A stretch of 52,292 nucleotides of DNA, from assembly GCF_900109135.1 (NCBI RefSeq), contig NZ_FNYT01000022.1:1-52292 (forward strand), in the 5' to 3' direction. The notes under the pieces are model-generated. The model was given only the letters and a program-made list of their open reading frames with translations. It searched no databases and was not told the DNA's origin. The stretch comes from Trichococcus ilyis. GTDB taxonomy: Bacteria; Bacillota; Bacilli; Lactobacillales; Aerococcaceae. This document shows, one piece after another, positions 23,488 to 31,997 of the stretch. The position numbers and the translations under genes were made by a program. Each line of letters starts with the position of its first letter. Within the stretch, counting starts at the first letter, position 1.

Positions 23488-24716
23488 ACCTGGACAGCAT
23501 CTGGAAAAAAAGGCAGCACATGCATCTGAAGAAATTCAGCCGCTACAGCAAGTACATCTTCAACGACCATTTCGTCCTGGTGCTCCTGTTTCTGATGGGA
23601 GCATTGGCATACCAATATTCCGAATTCGTGAAAACCATTACCCCCGATTTCCTGTTGGGAAAACTGCTGATCGTAATCCTCTTTTCCGGCAGTATCTTCA
23701 TCGGCAAACTGGCCACTTTCCTGGAACCGGCCGATCAAGTGTTCCTTTTGGCGAAGGAAAAAGAATGGGGGAGCTATTTCAGGAAAGCGAAAAAATACAG
23801 CCTGATCCTGCCGTCCGTGCTTTTGTTCTTTTTGGCAGCCGCAGCGATGCCGATGCTTTTTGCAGGGAGAACGATCGGAGCGATTGATTTCCTTCCCATT
23901 TATGCAACCTTGATTCTGTTGAAAAGCATCCATTTGGATCTGCAAGAATGGGGCCTGAAGATAGGCGAAAGGAAAGTTCAGCGAAAAAACAACCTTTACT
24001 TGTTCGGGGCCGCGATTTTTTCGTTCAGTATCGCGATATTTTTCAATCCATGGGTTGCGCCCGTTCTTGTAACGCTGTATACTATGTTTCTGCGTAAAAA
24101 AGTACAAGTGGCGTTTGAGGCGCGCTATCCGCTCTATCAATGGGAGCGGATGATCGCCTCTGAAGAACAACGGAAAGCTCGGATAAACCGGATCATCAAC
24201 CTGTTTACCGATGTTCCCCAAGTGCAGAGCAAGGCAAAAAGAAGAAAATATTTGGACGCCTTGTTGCGGTTGGCGGGAGGCGACAGCAATCCCTATCGCT
24301 ATTTATTCGCTCGGGCGTTTATCAGGGGGACTGATTACAGCGGCTTGTTTTTCCGTTTGGCGGGCATCGGGGCGGTATTGCTTCTGTTCACGCCATCAGC
24401 CGAATTTTCTCTGGGCCTCAGTCTGCTGTTCCTTTATTTGACAGGTTTCCAATTGCTGCCGTTATATTTCCATTTCAATGAGAATGTGATGTACCGGCTT
24501 TATCCTGCCAGGCAGGCTGAAAAATTTGCCGGCTTTAAACGGCTGCTTGGCAGCCTGTTGGGAGCGGAGGGGCTCCTTTTTGCGGCAATCATTTTTGCCA
24601 ATAACGGCTGGCAAAGCGGATTGGCCGCCTTAGCCTTAAATGCCGGATTCATCTGGTTTTTCAGCCGATTCTACATGGTCAGGCGCACGCAAAAAAGGGA
24701 TACGGCCTTGCACTGA
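23484..24716 (+). CDS. ecsB: ABC transporter permease EcsB
   Basis: A 410-residue membrane partner of EcsA. About eight or more hydrophobic segments are visible in pairs, for example FVLVLLFLMGALAYQ, LILPSVLLFFLAAAA and FIWFFSRFYMV. A basic cytoplasmic loop (about residues 215-255) separates two halves. It begins inside the ecsA stop codon. I see no ecsC after it. The transported substrate of Ecs is not known. Confidence 0.9.
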   Translation: MNLDSIWKKRQHMHLKKFSRYSKYIFNDHFVLVLLFLMGALAYQYSEFVKTITPDFLLGKLLIVILFSGSIFIGKLATFLEPADQVFLLAKEKEWGSYFRKAKKYSLILPSVLLFFLAAAAMPMLFAGRTIGAIDFLPIYATLILLKSIHLDLQEWGLKIGERKVQRKNNLYLFGAAIFSFSIAIFFNPWVAPVLVTLYTMFLRKKVQVAFEARYPLYQWERMIASEEQRKARINRIINLFTDVPQVQSKAKRRKYLDALLRLAGGDSNPYRYLFARAFIRGTDYSGLFFRLAGIGAVLLLFTPSAEFSLGLSLLFLYLTGFQLLPLYFHFNENVMYRLYPARQAEKFAGFKRLLGSLLGAEGLLFAAIIFANNGWQSGLAALALNAGFIWFFSRFYMVRRTQKRDTALH

Positions 24717-24762
24717 GGCTCAGCGGATCCCCGCCTCGGCACCGAAAGAACATGGAATATTC

Positions 24763-24922
24763 TTGACTGAATATGTAAAGAAATCTAAAATGATAGTTGT
24801 ATGCGAGTGGGTGTCTTTGCGCTTCGGAAGCAAATTGATCTGCATCGCCAAGCGGGCACGTAGCGTGTGAACAGAAGAGCAGACCGAGATAGCTGGGGCT
24901 TTCGTCCCGGCTCCTTCTTTTC
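24763..24922 (+). promoter_or_regulatory. Promoter and structured leader of the phosphotransferase gene
   Basis: TTGACT (24763-24768), 17-base spacer, TAAAAT (24786-24791). A leader of about 165 nt follows, with a hairpin AGCTGGG/CCCGGCT (24891-24897/24906-24912, one G-T pair) followed by a pyrimidine run. This is terminator-like but weaker than the others in the window. Confidence 0.55.
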
Positions 24923-24966
24923 AACAGGACAAAGCAAAATCAATGACAGGGTAAGGAATGAGCTCG

Positions 24967-25764
24967 ATGGATTATAAAATGGACTCAGGGTGGCGGCTAT
25001 ATCCCATCGGAGGAGACACAGGACAAGCTTATATGGGCACCAGAGCCGAGGAAAGAGTCTTTTTGAAAAGAAACTCTTCACCTTTCTTAGCTGCGCTTTC
25101 CGTCGAGGGGATCACGCCGCGCCTGATCTGGACCAAACGGGTCGGCAATGGGGATGTCCTGACAGCTCAAGAATGGCTTAACGGCAGGGAACTGAATCCG
25201 GATGAGATGAAAGGGAAGCCGGTGCGTGATATCCTGCATCGGATCCATCATTCCGAAAATCTCCTGAAGATGCTTCAGAAGGTGAAGGGGGAAGTCTTCA
25301 ACCCGATCAATTTCTATAATCTTTATGTAGCGGACCTGCCCGATGACCTGAACTCAAATACGGTCCTGCAGCAGGTGACGGAATACGTGAAGAACAGCAT
25401 CGCCAGTGTCGATGACTCGCACAAGACGGTCTGCCACGGAGACGTGAACCGGAAAAATTTCCTGTTGGACGAGGAAGCCCGGCTGTATCTGGTGGATTGG
25501 GAGATGGTCAAAATCGCCGATCCGTTCTACGACATCAGCACTTTGCTGGTGCAATACGTTCCTTATGAAGATTGGGGAGCATGGTTGCACCAATATGGTT
25601 TGCGGATGAATGACAATATGGAGCGCCGGTTGGAGTGGTACAGCATGATGGTGTGCTTGTGCATGATCAAAAAGAGCCATTCCCAGGAACGCAATAAGGA
25701 AATGAACCAGCTGATCCTATTGCTGAAGCAGCTTTACCAGAACCGCATCAACAGTTATCTATGA
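24967..25764 (+). CDS. Phosphotransferase family protein (YtmP-like)
   Basis: A 265-residue aminoglycoside-phosphotransferase/choline-kinase fold protein. The catalytic loop [13 protein letters not shown] and the metal site [15 protein letters not shown] are intact. ATG 24967 is preferred to ATG 24958, because AAGGA (24953-24957) touches the latter. It lies upstream of trmB, as ytmP does next to trmB (ytmQ) in Bacillus subtilis. The substrate is unknown; I would not infer antibiotic resistance from the fold. Confidence 0.85.
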   Translation: MDYKMDSGWRLYPIGGDTGQAYMGTRAEERVFLKRNSSPFLAALSVEGITPRLIWTKRVGNGDVLTAQEWLNGRELNPDEMKGKPVRDILHRIHHSENLLKMLQKVKGEVFNPINFYNLYVADLPDDLNSNTVLQQVTEYVKNSIASVDDSHKTVCHGDVNRKNFLLDEEARLYLVDWEMVKIADPFYDISTLLVQYVPYEDWGAWLHQYGLRMNDNMERRLEWYSMMVCLCMIKKSHSQERNKEMNQLILLLKQLYQNRINSYL

Positions 25765-25805
25765 AATCCTCTTCGTCCGACACGAACGGAAAGGATTTCT
25801 TTTTT
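25763..25805 (+). terminator. Terminator between ytmP-like gene and trmB
   Basis: GAAATCCT/AGGATTTC (25763-25770/25792-25799) with an inner TTCGT/ACGAA pair, then T6 (25800-25805). The stem starts inside the stop codon. Confidence 0.8.
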
Positions 25806-25834
25806 CGAAAAAACAGATCAGAAAGAGGAGAATT

Positions 25835-26500
25835 ATGCGCGTAAGAAATAAACCATGGGCTGCCGAAAAATTGGCTGAGAACACCCAATATGTAGTGATG
25901 GAACCAGCAGATTGGAAAGGGAAATGGCGGGAGCGCTTCGGCAATGATCAACCGATCCATGTGGAAATCGGCTCCGGCAAAGGGCAGTTCATCGTGGAGA
26001 TGGCCCGTATGCATCCCGAAGTGAACTACATCGGCATCGAACGTCAGACGAGCGTGGCGGTCATGACGCTGGATAAGATGCTTGAAGCGGGCCTGACAAA
26101 TGTCCAACTGCTGAATACGGACGGAGAAAACGTAGCGGATTTCTTTGCGGAGGGCGAAGTGGACCGCATCTATCTGAACTTTTCCGATCCTTGGCCAAAA
26201 TCCAAGCATGATAAACGCCGTTTGACCTACAAAAAATTCCTGCGCAACTATGAGCAGATTCTGGTCTCGGGCGGGGAAATCCATTTCAAGACGGACAACC
26301 AGGGCTTGTTTGAATATTCGTTGGCGAGCTTCTCGCAGTACGGCATGACTTTGAAACAAGTCTGGTTGGATCTGCACAAGAGCGACTTTGAAGGGAACAT
26401 CATGACGGAGTACGAAGCGAAGTTCTCTTCCCGAGGAGACCGCATCTACCGCGTCGAAGCAGCTTTTCCGAAAAAAGCAACGGTTGATCCAGAAAAATAA
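25835..26500 (+). CDS. trmB: tRNA (guanosine(46)-N7)-methyltransferase TrmB
   Basis: A 221-residue SAM-dependent enzyme that makes m7G46 in the variable loop of tRNAs. The SAM motif is [10 protein letters not shown]. The family signature [17 protein letters not shown] is complete, with its catalytic Asp. AGAGGAG lies upstream of the start. The gene ends at a strong hairpin shared with the convergent YtzB-like gene. Confidence 0.96.
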   Translation: MRVRNKPWAAEKLAENTQYVVMEPADWKGKWRERFGNDQPIHVEIGSGKGQFIVEMARMHPEVNYIGIERQTSVAVMTLDKMLEAGLTNVQLLNTDGENVADFFAEGEVDRIYLNFSDPWPKSKHDKRRLTYKKFLRNYEQILVSGGEIHFKTDNQGLFEYSLASFSQYGMTLKQVWLDLHKSDFEGNIMTEYEAKFSSRGDRIYRVEAAFPKKATVDPEK

Positions 26501-26510
26501 AACCCAAAAC

Positions 26511-26554
26511 AAAAGCGAAGGAATGGAGCTGCGATGCTCTGTTCCTTCGCTTTT
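26511..26554. terminator. Bidirectional terminator between trmB and the YtzB-like gene
   Basis: A 13-bp stem AAAAGCGAAGGAA/TTCCTTCGCTTTT (26511-26523/26542-26554) with an inner GAGC/GCTC pair. The A and T ends make it usable in both directions. Confidence 0.88.
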
Positions 26555-26563
26555 TCGGTTTTT

Positions 26564-26914
26564 TTAAAGTTTATAAAGATCCAATATAGTGCCTGTATAG
26601 GCATCGGCGATGAATTCGTATTGCACCAAAACGCCATCTTCTTTGCGGGAAATTCCCCCGTAATACACATCCGTCTTGGAAGAAAAACGGCTGAGAGGGA
26701 CAGGGTGCAGCTCGATCCAGGATCCTTCGATGGGAGCTTCAGCCAAGAACATCTTCTTGACGTTTTCCAGGATTTTGTCGCCGTTCACGGTCCGTTTCTG
26801 TTCATAGCAAAGGGCCGTCACGACTGAACCAAGCACAAGTCCGGCTCCGAACAAAATGCCGCCCAAGATTTCTTCTTTGTGTTTTTTGCACATGCATTTT
26901 TCCAAAAAGTTCAT
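26564..26914 (-). CDS. Small membrane-anchored PepSY-like protein (YtzB-like)
   Basis: A 116-residue protein with an N-terminal membrane segment (EEILGGILFGAGLVLGSVVTALCY) and an extracellular region ending in a PepSY-like motif (EFIADAYTGTILDLYKL). The start is ATG 26914 with GAGGAGGAAC upstream; longer frames upstream are not coding. It sits beside the M42 peptidase gene, as ytzB does next to ytoP in Bacillus subtilis. PepSY modules are thought to inhibit or regulate peptidases outside the cell; here that is only an inference. Confidence 0.7.
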   Translation of the reverse strand: MNFLEKCMCKKHKEEILGGILFGAGLVLGSVVTALCYEQKRTVNGDKILENVKKMFLAEAPIEGSWIELHPVPLSRFSSKTDVYYGGISRKEDGVLVQYEFIADAYTGTILDLYKL

Positions 26915-27065
26915 CTTCTGTTCCTCCTCAAAGTAATGCGCTTTCTTGTTTTCTTCTTTCAGTATAGCAATAATACGCATAAAATAATAGGGAAATGTCA
27001 CAGCCCCGGACCGCAGGAAGGAAACGTTTGCGGAACCGGAGGCTGTTTCGGAACGAATGGAATCG

Positions 27066-27094
27066 TTGCTATGACAAGGATGCTGCGCTATAAT
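27066..27094 (+). promoter_or_regulatory. pepA promoter
   Basis: TTGCTA (27066-27071), 17-base spacer, TATAAT (27089-27094). Confidence 0.75.
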
Positions 27095-27167
27095 GGAAAG
27101 GATAGCCAGACAACAAAGGGGGATCGGGAGCGGCAAAAGCAGAGGATACGTGCTGCTCCATTCAAAT

Positions 27168-28244
27168 ATGGAAGACAAAACATTTGCATTGATCAAAGAA
27201 TTGACTGAATTGCAGGGAACAAGCGGAAACGAACGCACTATCCGCAACTATATGCGCGAGAGAATGACGCCTTTGGTGGATCGCGTCGAGACGGATGGCT
27301 TGGGCGGCATTTTCGGGATCAGAGATCATGAGGACGGATCGGCACCGCGCATCATGGTTGCGGCGCACATGGATGAAGTCGGCTTCATGGTGGCCGGCAT
27401 CACGGATCGCGGGCTCTTCCGGGTCGTTCCGTTGGGGGGCTGGAATGCTTACGTCGTTTCGGCGCAACGCTATACACTGCAGACTTCTAAAGGCGATGTT
27501 CCGGTGATTTCTTCTTCCGTTCCGCCACACTTGTTGCGGGGGGCCAGCGAAGGCCATAAAGTCAAAGTCACGGATATCCTGTTCGACGCCGGCTTCGATT
27601 CAAAAGAAGAGGCGCTTGCGTTCGGAGTCCGTCCCGGCGATACGATCGTTCCGCAAACCGAAACGATTTGGACCGCCAACAAGAAGAAAATCATCGCAAA
27701 AGCCTGGGACAACCGCTATGGGAATACGGTCGTTCTGGAAACGCTGGAAGCACTGAAGGATGAAAAGCTGCCGAACACATTGATTGCCGGCGCCAACGTC
27801 CAGGAAGAAGTCGGCCTGCGCGGCACGAAAGGAGCTGTCCATAAATTCAAACCTGATCTGTTCTTCGCGGTGGACTGCTCCGCTGCGGACGATCTGACGA
27901 CCACAAAGGACACGTTCGGGCACCTGGGCGAAGGCTTCCTTTTGCGGATCCAGGATCCCGGCATGATCACGCTGAAGGGGATGCGCGAATTCCTGCTGGA
28001 TACGGCGGAGACGCACGCGATCCCGTATCAATATTTCGTTTCCAAAGGCGGAACGGATGCCGGTGCCGCCCATGTCATGAATGACGGGGTGCCGAGCGCG
28101 GTCATTGGCGTCTGCGCCCGCTACATCCACACGCATCAGACGATGTTCCATATCGATGATTATGCTGCTGCCAAGGAAATGGTCGCGCAAGTCATCAAAG
28201 CATTGGACAAGAGCACGTATGAAACCATCATGGCGATGAATTAG
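27168..28244 (+). CDS. pepA: M42 family glutamyl aminopeptidase
   Basis: A 358-residue dinuclear-metal aminopeptidase (PepA/YtoP type) that removes N-terminal acidic residues from peptides in the cytoplasm. Metal ligands and catalytic residues are visible in AAHMDEVGFMV, KAWDNRYG, the catalytic [15 protein letters not shown] and a C-terminal THQTMFH. I start at ATG 27168 because family members begin at this point. No good SD precedes it: AGAGGA lies over 20 bases away and would suit a GTG at 27150. A paralogue lies at 47271-48356. The gene begins the run pepA, thioredoxin pseudogene, ytpR. Confidence 0.9.
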   Translation: MEDKTFALIKELTELQGTSGNERTIRNYMRERMTPLVDRVETDGLGGIFGIRDHEDGSAPRIMVAAHMDEVGFMVAGITDRGLFRVVPLGGWNAYVVSAQRYTLQTSKGDVPVISSSVPPHLLRGASEGHKVKVTDILFDAGFDSKEEALAFGVRPGDTIVPQTETIWTANKKKIIAKAWDNRYGNTVVLETLEALKDEKLPNTLIAGANVQEEVGLRGTKGAVHKFKPDLFFAVDCSAADDLTTTKDTFGHLGEGFLLRIQDPGMITLKGMREFLLDTAETHAIPYQYFVSKGGTDAGAAHVMNDGVPSAVIGVCARYIHTHQTMFHIDDYAAAKEMVAQVIKALDKSTYETIMAMN

Positions 28245-28261
28245 TAAGGAGGAAGAGACTT

Positions 28262-28573
28262 ATGGAGAAGCTGAAAGAGTTGGATCAATTCAAAGAGTTG
28301 CGTGATTCGGGAAAAACGGTGTTCGTCTTTATGACAGGCTGGTGCCCGGATTGCCATTACATCCGCCCATTCATGCCCGAGGTGGAGGACCGGTTCGCGG
28401 ATTTTCGTTTCGTCTAAATAGATCGCGATGATTTCGCTGCGTTGGGCGAAGCTTTGCAGATTTCTGGAATTCCGAGCTTTGTCGCCTATGATAAAGGACA
28501 GCTTCTGGGGCGTTTCGTTTCCCGCAACCGGAAGACCCAAAAAGAGATTGAAGCCTTTTTGGCAGAATTGTGA
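28262..28573 (+). pseudogene. Thioredoxin-like gene interrupted by an in-frame TAA (YtpP type)
   Basis: Read through one stop, this frame encodes a 102-residue thioredoxin-fold protein with the active site WCPDC (about residues 27-31) and the cis-Pro segment SGIPSFVAY. Codon 52 (28415-28417) is TAA, flanked by FRFV and IDRDDF; a single base change from GAA (Glu) would explain it. The rest of the frame is intact to TGA at 28571. AAGGAGGAAGAG precedes the ATG. The position between the M42 peptidase and ytpR matches ytpP in Bacillus subtilis. It is either a recent pseudogene or a sequencing error. Confidence 0.85.
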
Positions 28574-28626
28574 TACTATTTCGTTTGGACAAAAATACAG
28601 AAGAAGCAAAAAGGGGCAAACAGAAT

Positions 28627-29241
28627 ATGTGGTTAAGTTTTTATAATCGTGAAGCAGTCGGGGATACATTGATGTTGACGAAAGGGGATATCGCCGTCCG
28701 CCAGGAACAAGCTTGCGAATCAAAAGGCAATGTGACGCGCATTTTCAACAACCGCACGGATGAAACGATGGGATACAACCTTTTTTCGATTTCCGAATCG
28801 TTGCCAATGGATGCAAACGGCCAAGTGCTGTTATCCGATGAAGAGGTCGCCAAAGTCAATGAATTGATCCAAGCGGCAGGTTTCAGCGATGCGGTCGTCG
28901 TCGATCGTTCGCCTAAATTTGTCGTGGGCTACGTCAAGGAATGTGTGCCGCATGAAGATTCCGATCATCTCTCCGTAACGCAAACGGAAGTGGACAACGG
29001 CGAAGTGCTGCAGATCGTTTGCGGAGCGGCGAACATCAAAAAAGGGCAACGCGTCGTCGTAGCCAAACCGGGCGCCGTCATGCCCAACGGTCTGATCATC
29101 TGGCCGGGTGAATTGCGCGGCGTTGCCAGCCAAGGCATGATCTGTTCTGCGAAAGAATTGCAGCTGGAAAATGCCAGCCCCAAAAAGGGAATCCTGGTCT
29201 TGGATGACAGTTATACGACAGGCGCAGCGTTTTTCAAATAA
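28627..29241 (+). CDS. ytpR: YtpR family tRNA-binding protein
   Basis: A 204-residue protein with a C-terminal EMAP/tRNA-binding domain (about residues 90-200: VVGYVKECVPHEDSDHLSVTQ, IVCGAANIKKGQRVVVAKPGAV, LRGVASQGMICSAKEL). The domain resembles that of PheT. The role is not established. ATG 28627 has AAGGGG about 10 bases upstream. It follows the interrupted thioredoxin gene by 53 bases and is probably co-transcribed with it. Confidence 0.92.
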   Translation: MWLSFYNREAVGDTLMLTKGDIAVRQEQACESKGNVTRIFNNRTDETMGYNLFSISESLPMDANGQVLLSDEEVAKVNELIQAAGFSDAVVVDRSPKFVVGYVKECVPHEDSDHLSVTQTEVDNGEVLQIVCGAANIKKGQRVVVAKPGAVMPNGLIIWPGELRGVASQGMICSAKELQLENASPKKGILVLDDSYTTGAAFFK

Positions 29242-29342
29242 CACTATGGAATTTTGATTGAAAAAGAAGTACTATTATAAAGGAATTTCATTGATGCCGG
29301 GCACAAGGGTGTCGGGAGCAGAACAAGAGAGGAGCAGACTGG

Positions 29343-30047
29343 ATGAGTCGCTATGATGGACCAAGTTTTTTTCGGCATGACCATCGTTCGGGAACGGAAG
29401 GAAGTCATCCTGCAACACATAAGTTTGATTTTCCGAATTACCTGAAAAAAGAGAATGAAGAGCATGGCAGCCTGGAAGAAAAAGGCGATTCTGCGCAACC
29501 ATCCGCCTACATCTCGCAAGATTTGCTGCAACCGATGGATACAGTCCCATTCATCCGCCACAACAAGGATGCTTTTGTTTCTTTCAGGGATCAAGCTGTG
29601 AAGCCTGTGGAAGGCGTTTTTGCAGCCGAGAAAAAGCGGCTGAAGGGTGAGAAGCAGAAGGAGCGACGCACTGAGCTGGGCATGCATCCTTTCGCCTCGT
29701 ACAAAAGCAGAAGGCCTTTCCAATTGACCGAAATACCGGAACCGTTGAAAGGCTGGGACAATCTGAAGCAAAAGAAAATAGACTACCGCGCGCTTGCGGC
29801 AGCATTGAGGAAAAACAGCTCGGATCTGCTTGTTTTCGAGCTTGCATCAGCTGTCGACGGCAATGCGATCCAAGGGGAAGACAGCATTGAAAAAAGTGAT
29901 CTGTCGCCGTTGGAAGGCAAAGCCAAACGGGCGATGAACCGCTCGTTGTTGGGAATCATGGAGCAGGAACGCTCCTACGATGTTGCCGAAAAATTTGTTC
30001 ATGAGCCTGACGAGACTGCCGAAACGGCTGGGTCCTCGTATTTTTAG
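29343..30047 (+). CDS. Unrecognised protein in the position of sftA (ytpS)
   Basis: A 234-residue hydrophilic protein, rich in Lys, Glu and Ser, with no membrane segment or enzyme motif that I recognise. GAGGAG precedes the ATG. It lies between ytpR and murC, where Bacillus subtilis carries ytpS/sftA, a DNA translocase with a disordered N-terminal part and an FtsK motor. The segment PFQLTEIPEPLKGWD (about 120-134) loosely resembles the F-x-x-x-x-I-P-S-P-x-Y-G stretch of such N-terminal parts. No FtsK Walker motifs or gamma domain follow. It may be a relic or a shortened relative of SftA; that rests on position and a weak similarity only. Confidence 0.6.
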   Translation: MSRYDGPSFFRHDHRSGTEGSHPATHKFDFPNYLKKENEEHGSLEEKGDSAQPSAYISQDLLQPMDTVPFIRHNKDAFVSFRDQAVKPVEGVFAAEKKRLKGEKQKERRTELGMHPFASYKSRRPFQLTEIPEPLKGWDNLKQKKIDYRALAAALRKNSSDLLVFELASAVDGNAIQGEDSIEKSDLSPLEGKAKRAMNRSLLGIMEQERSYDVAEKFVHEPDETAETAGSSYF

Positions 30048-30165
30048 TTATTGATTTGCAATATTCGGCTGGTTTATGCACTGCGTTTGACGATGCAATG
30101 AAATGATTGACATGTTTGAAACTATCTTTTAAACAATTTCATGTATTTTCTTAATCCGTGCGTGC

Positions 30166-30280
30166 TATACTGATGGCAATTCAACAGCTGGACTGCATGT
30201 CATCAGGTCCTAAGCGAATGTTTGAGAGACAAACATCAGAAGGTAGCCGAAAGACTAACCTTCCTTATTCATTTGGAGGT
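30166..30280 (+). promoter_or_regulatory. murC promoter and three-hairpin leader
   Basis: An extended -10 TGC-TATACT (TATACT 30166-30171) with a poor -35. A leader of about 110 nt follows with three hairpins in a row: GGAC/GTCC (30190-30193/30207-30210), a perfect 7-bp ATGTTTG/CAAACAT with a 5-base loop (30218-30236), and GAAGGT-AG/CT-AACCTTC (30239-30263) just before GGAGGT. The last could affect access to the ribosome binding site. Confidence 0.5.
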
Positions 30281-30284
30281 AATT

Positions 30285-31616
30285 ATGGAAACGGAAACGA
30301 TTTATCATTTTGTCGGCATCAAAGGTTCTGGGATGAGTGCATTGGCATTGATCCTGCATGGGAAAGGTTACCGTGTACAAGGATCGGATGTCGAAACCTA
30401 TTTCTTCACGCAAAAAGGTTTGGATGATGCAGGCATCAAAATCATGCCCTTCAGTGAAGCAAATATTGCGCCAGGTCTGACGGTCATTGCAGGGAATGCT
30501 TTCCCTGACTCGCATGAGGAGATCGCGAAAGCGATAGAACTGGGCTTGCCGGTTATCCGCTACCACGATTTTATCGGCGGTCTGATCAAGAACTACAAGA
30601 GTGTGGCCATTACCGGGTCGCACGGCAAGACAAGCACAACCGGATTATTGTCCCACGTTTTGGACGGGATCGCTCCGACAAGCTATCTGATCGGCGATGG
30701 CACTGGTTTCGGCCGGGAGGACGCGGAGTACTTTGTGTTGGAAGCTTGCGAATACAGACGGCATTTCTTAGCGTATTCACCGGACTATGCCATCATCACG
30801 AACATCGATTTCGATCATCCGGATTACTATCAGGACATCAATGACGTATACAATGCCTTCGATACGTTTGCGTCCCAAGTGAAAAAGGGTGTCATCGCCT
30901 GCGGAGAAGATGCCTATGTCCGTGAATTAAAGGGCAAGTATCCGGTCACATTCTATGGCTTTGGTGAAGACAATGATGTCATCGCCAAAAATATCACGAA
31001 AAACACAAACGGCAGTCAATTCGACGTGGAAATAAATGGCGAAAGCTTCGGTCATTTTGAGATTCCGTCATTCGGCACGCACAATATCCTGAATTCCTTG
31101 GCCATCATCACATTCAGCTGGCTGGAAGGTTTGGATAGAGACAAAGTCGCGGCGCAACTGAAGACTTTTTCGGGTGTCAAACGCCGCTTCAGCGAGAAGA
31201 TCATTTCCGATATGGTCGTCATCGATGACTATGCGCACCATCCGTCAGAGATCCGCGCAACGTTGGATGCAGCCAGACAGAAATACCCAACCAAGGAAAT
31301 CATCGCGATTTTCCAACCGCATACTTTCACTCGTACGGTCGCCCTCTTGAGCGAGTTCGCCGAGTCGCTGGAATTGGCCGACAAGGTCTTCCTTTGTGAC
31401 ATCTTCGGTTCCGCACGCGAAAAGGACGGCCAGGTTTCGATCGGTGATTTGGCCGATAAAATCGAAAAAGGCGCAACGGTTTTGAACGTCAACAATATGT
31501 CGCCGCTGTTGCAGTTCCATGACGCAGTCGCTATTTTCATGGGTGCGGGGGATGTTCAGAAATTCGAAATGGCCTATGAGGAACTTTTGAGCCACAGTGT
31601 ACCGACAAAAAATTAA
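30285..31616 (+). CDS. murC: UDP-N-acetylmuramate--L-alanine ligase MurC
   Basis: Adds L-alanine to UDP-MurNAc, the first peptide step of peptidoglycan precursor synthesis, in the cytoplasm. The N-terminal Rossmann motif is [12 protein letters not shown], the ATP loop is [10 protein letters not shown], and the C-terminal domain shows [14 protein letters not shown]. It has 443 residues, as usual. The start is ATG 30285 with GGAGGT 4 bases upstream. It is transcribed alone from a structured leader, and a repeat array follows. Confidence 0.96.
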   Translation: METETIYHFVGIKGSGMSALALILHGKGYRVQGSDVETYFFTQKGLDDAGIKIMPFSEANIAPGLTVIAGNAFPDSHEEIAKAIELGLPVIRYHDFIGGLIKNYKSVAITGSHGKTSTTGLLSHVLDGIAPTSYLIGDGTGFGREDAEYFVLEACEYRRHFLAYSPDYAIITNIDFDHPDYYQDINDVYNAFDTFASQVKKGVIACGEDAYVRELKGKYPVTFYGFGEDNDVIAKNITKNTNGSQFDVEINGESFGHFEIPSFGTHNILNSLAIITFSWLEGLDRDKVAAQLKTFSGVKRRFSEKIISDMVVIDDYAHHPSEIRATLDAARQKYPTKEIIAIFQPHTFTRTVALLSEFAESLELADKVFLCDIFGSAREKDGQVSIGDLADKIEKGATVLNVNNMSPLLQFHDAVAIFMGAGDVQKFEMAYEELLSHSVPTKN

Positions 31617-31622
31617 TTCAGT

Positions 31623-31867
31623 AGAACGGTTCTGATTCGCAGATACCGCTCCCGTTTCGCAAACAGTGGATGGCCACAAAAGAGGTGGCCATCCACTGTT
31701 TGCTCCAACGACCGGGTATCTAAACGCGAATCATCACCCATTTATTTAGAACGGTTCTGAATCCTCAGTAAAAAGTGCCTCAACGGTCTCTGTACTTAGA
31801 AGGCCAAAGACCTCAAACGTCGCACTGTGACGTTTGAGTGCCTAACGCTGAGCTCAGGATTCATCAC
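31623..31867. repeat. Array of two tandem palindromic units of about 125 bp
   Basis: AGAACGGTTCTGA opens both units (31623-31635 and 31748-31760, 125 bp apart), and TCATCAC closes both (31731 and 31861). Unit one nests GATTCGC/GCGAATC, AGATACC/GGTATCT and a perfect 19-bp stem (31659-31677/31685-31703). Unit two nests TGAATCCT/AGGATTCA (31758-31765/31856-31863) around CTCAAACGTC/GACGTTTGAG (31812-31821/31829-31838). Unit two shares AAAGACCTCAAACGTC with 12924-12939. The end motifs match the array at 12894-13238. Confidence 0.8.
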
Positions 31868-31875
31868 ACACTATT

Positions 31876-31903
31876 AGCCCAGGGATTGTTTCCTGGGCTT
31901 TTT
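31876..31903 (+). terminator. Intrinsic terminator
   Basis: Perfect 8-bp stem AGCCCAGG/CCTGGGCT (31876-31883/31892-31899) followed by T5. It ends the murC transcript, or one crossing the repeat array. Confidence 0.85.
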
Positions 31904-31997
31904 CCAATAAATGGGACCGGAGAGCTAAACGGCTTTTATCGGAAGGGCGTTTTTGATATGATAGACATATATGTGTTCAAAGAAAGGAAAAGTGAAA

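Noticed and set aside
24967-25764. Aminoglycoside resistance gene
   Set aside because: The fold is shared by many kinases, and the position beside trmB points to the housekeeping YtmP type. No resistance-specific feature is seen.
28415-28417. Recoding of the TAA in the thioredoxin gene (selenocysteine or pyrrolysine)
   Set aside because: TAA is not used for either residue, the position is not the active-site cysteine, and no SECIS-like hairpin is apparent.
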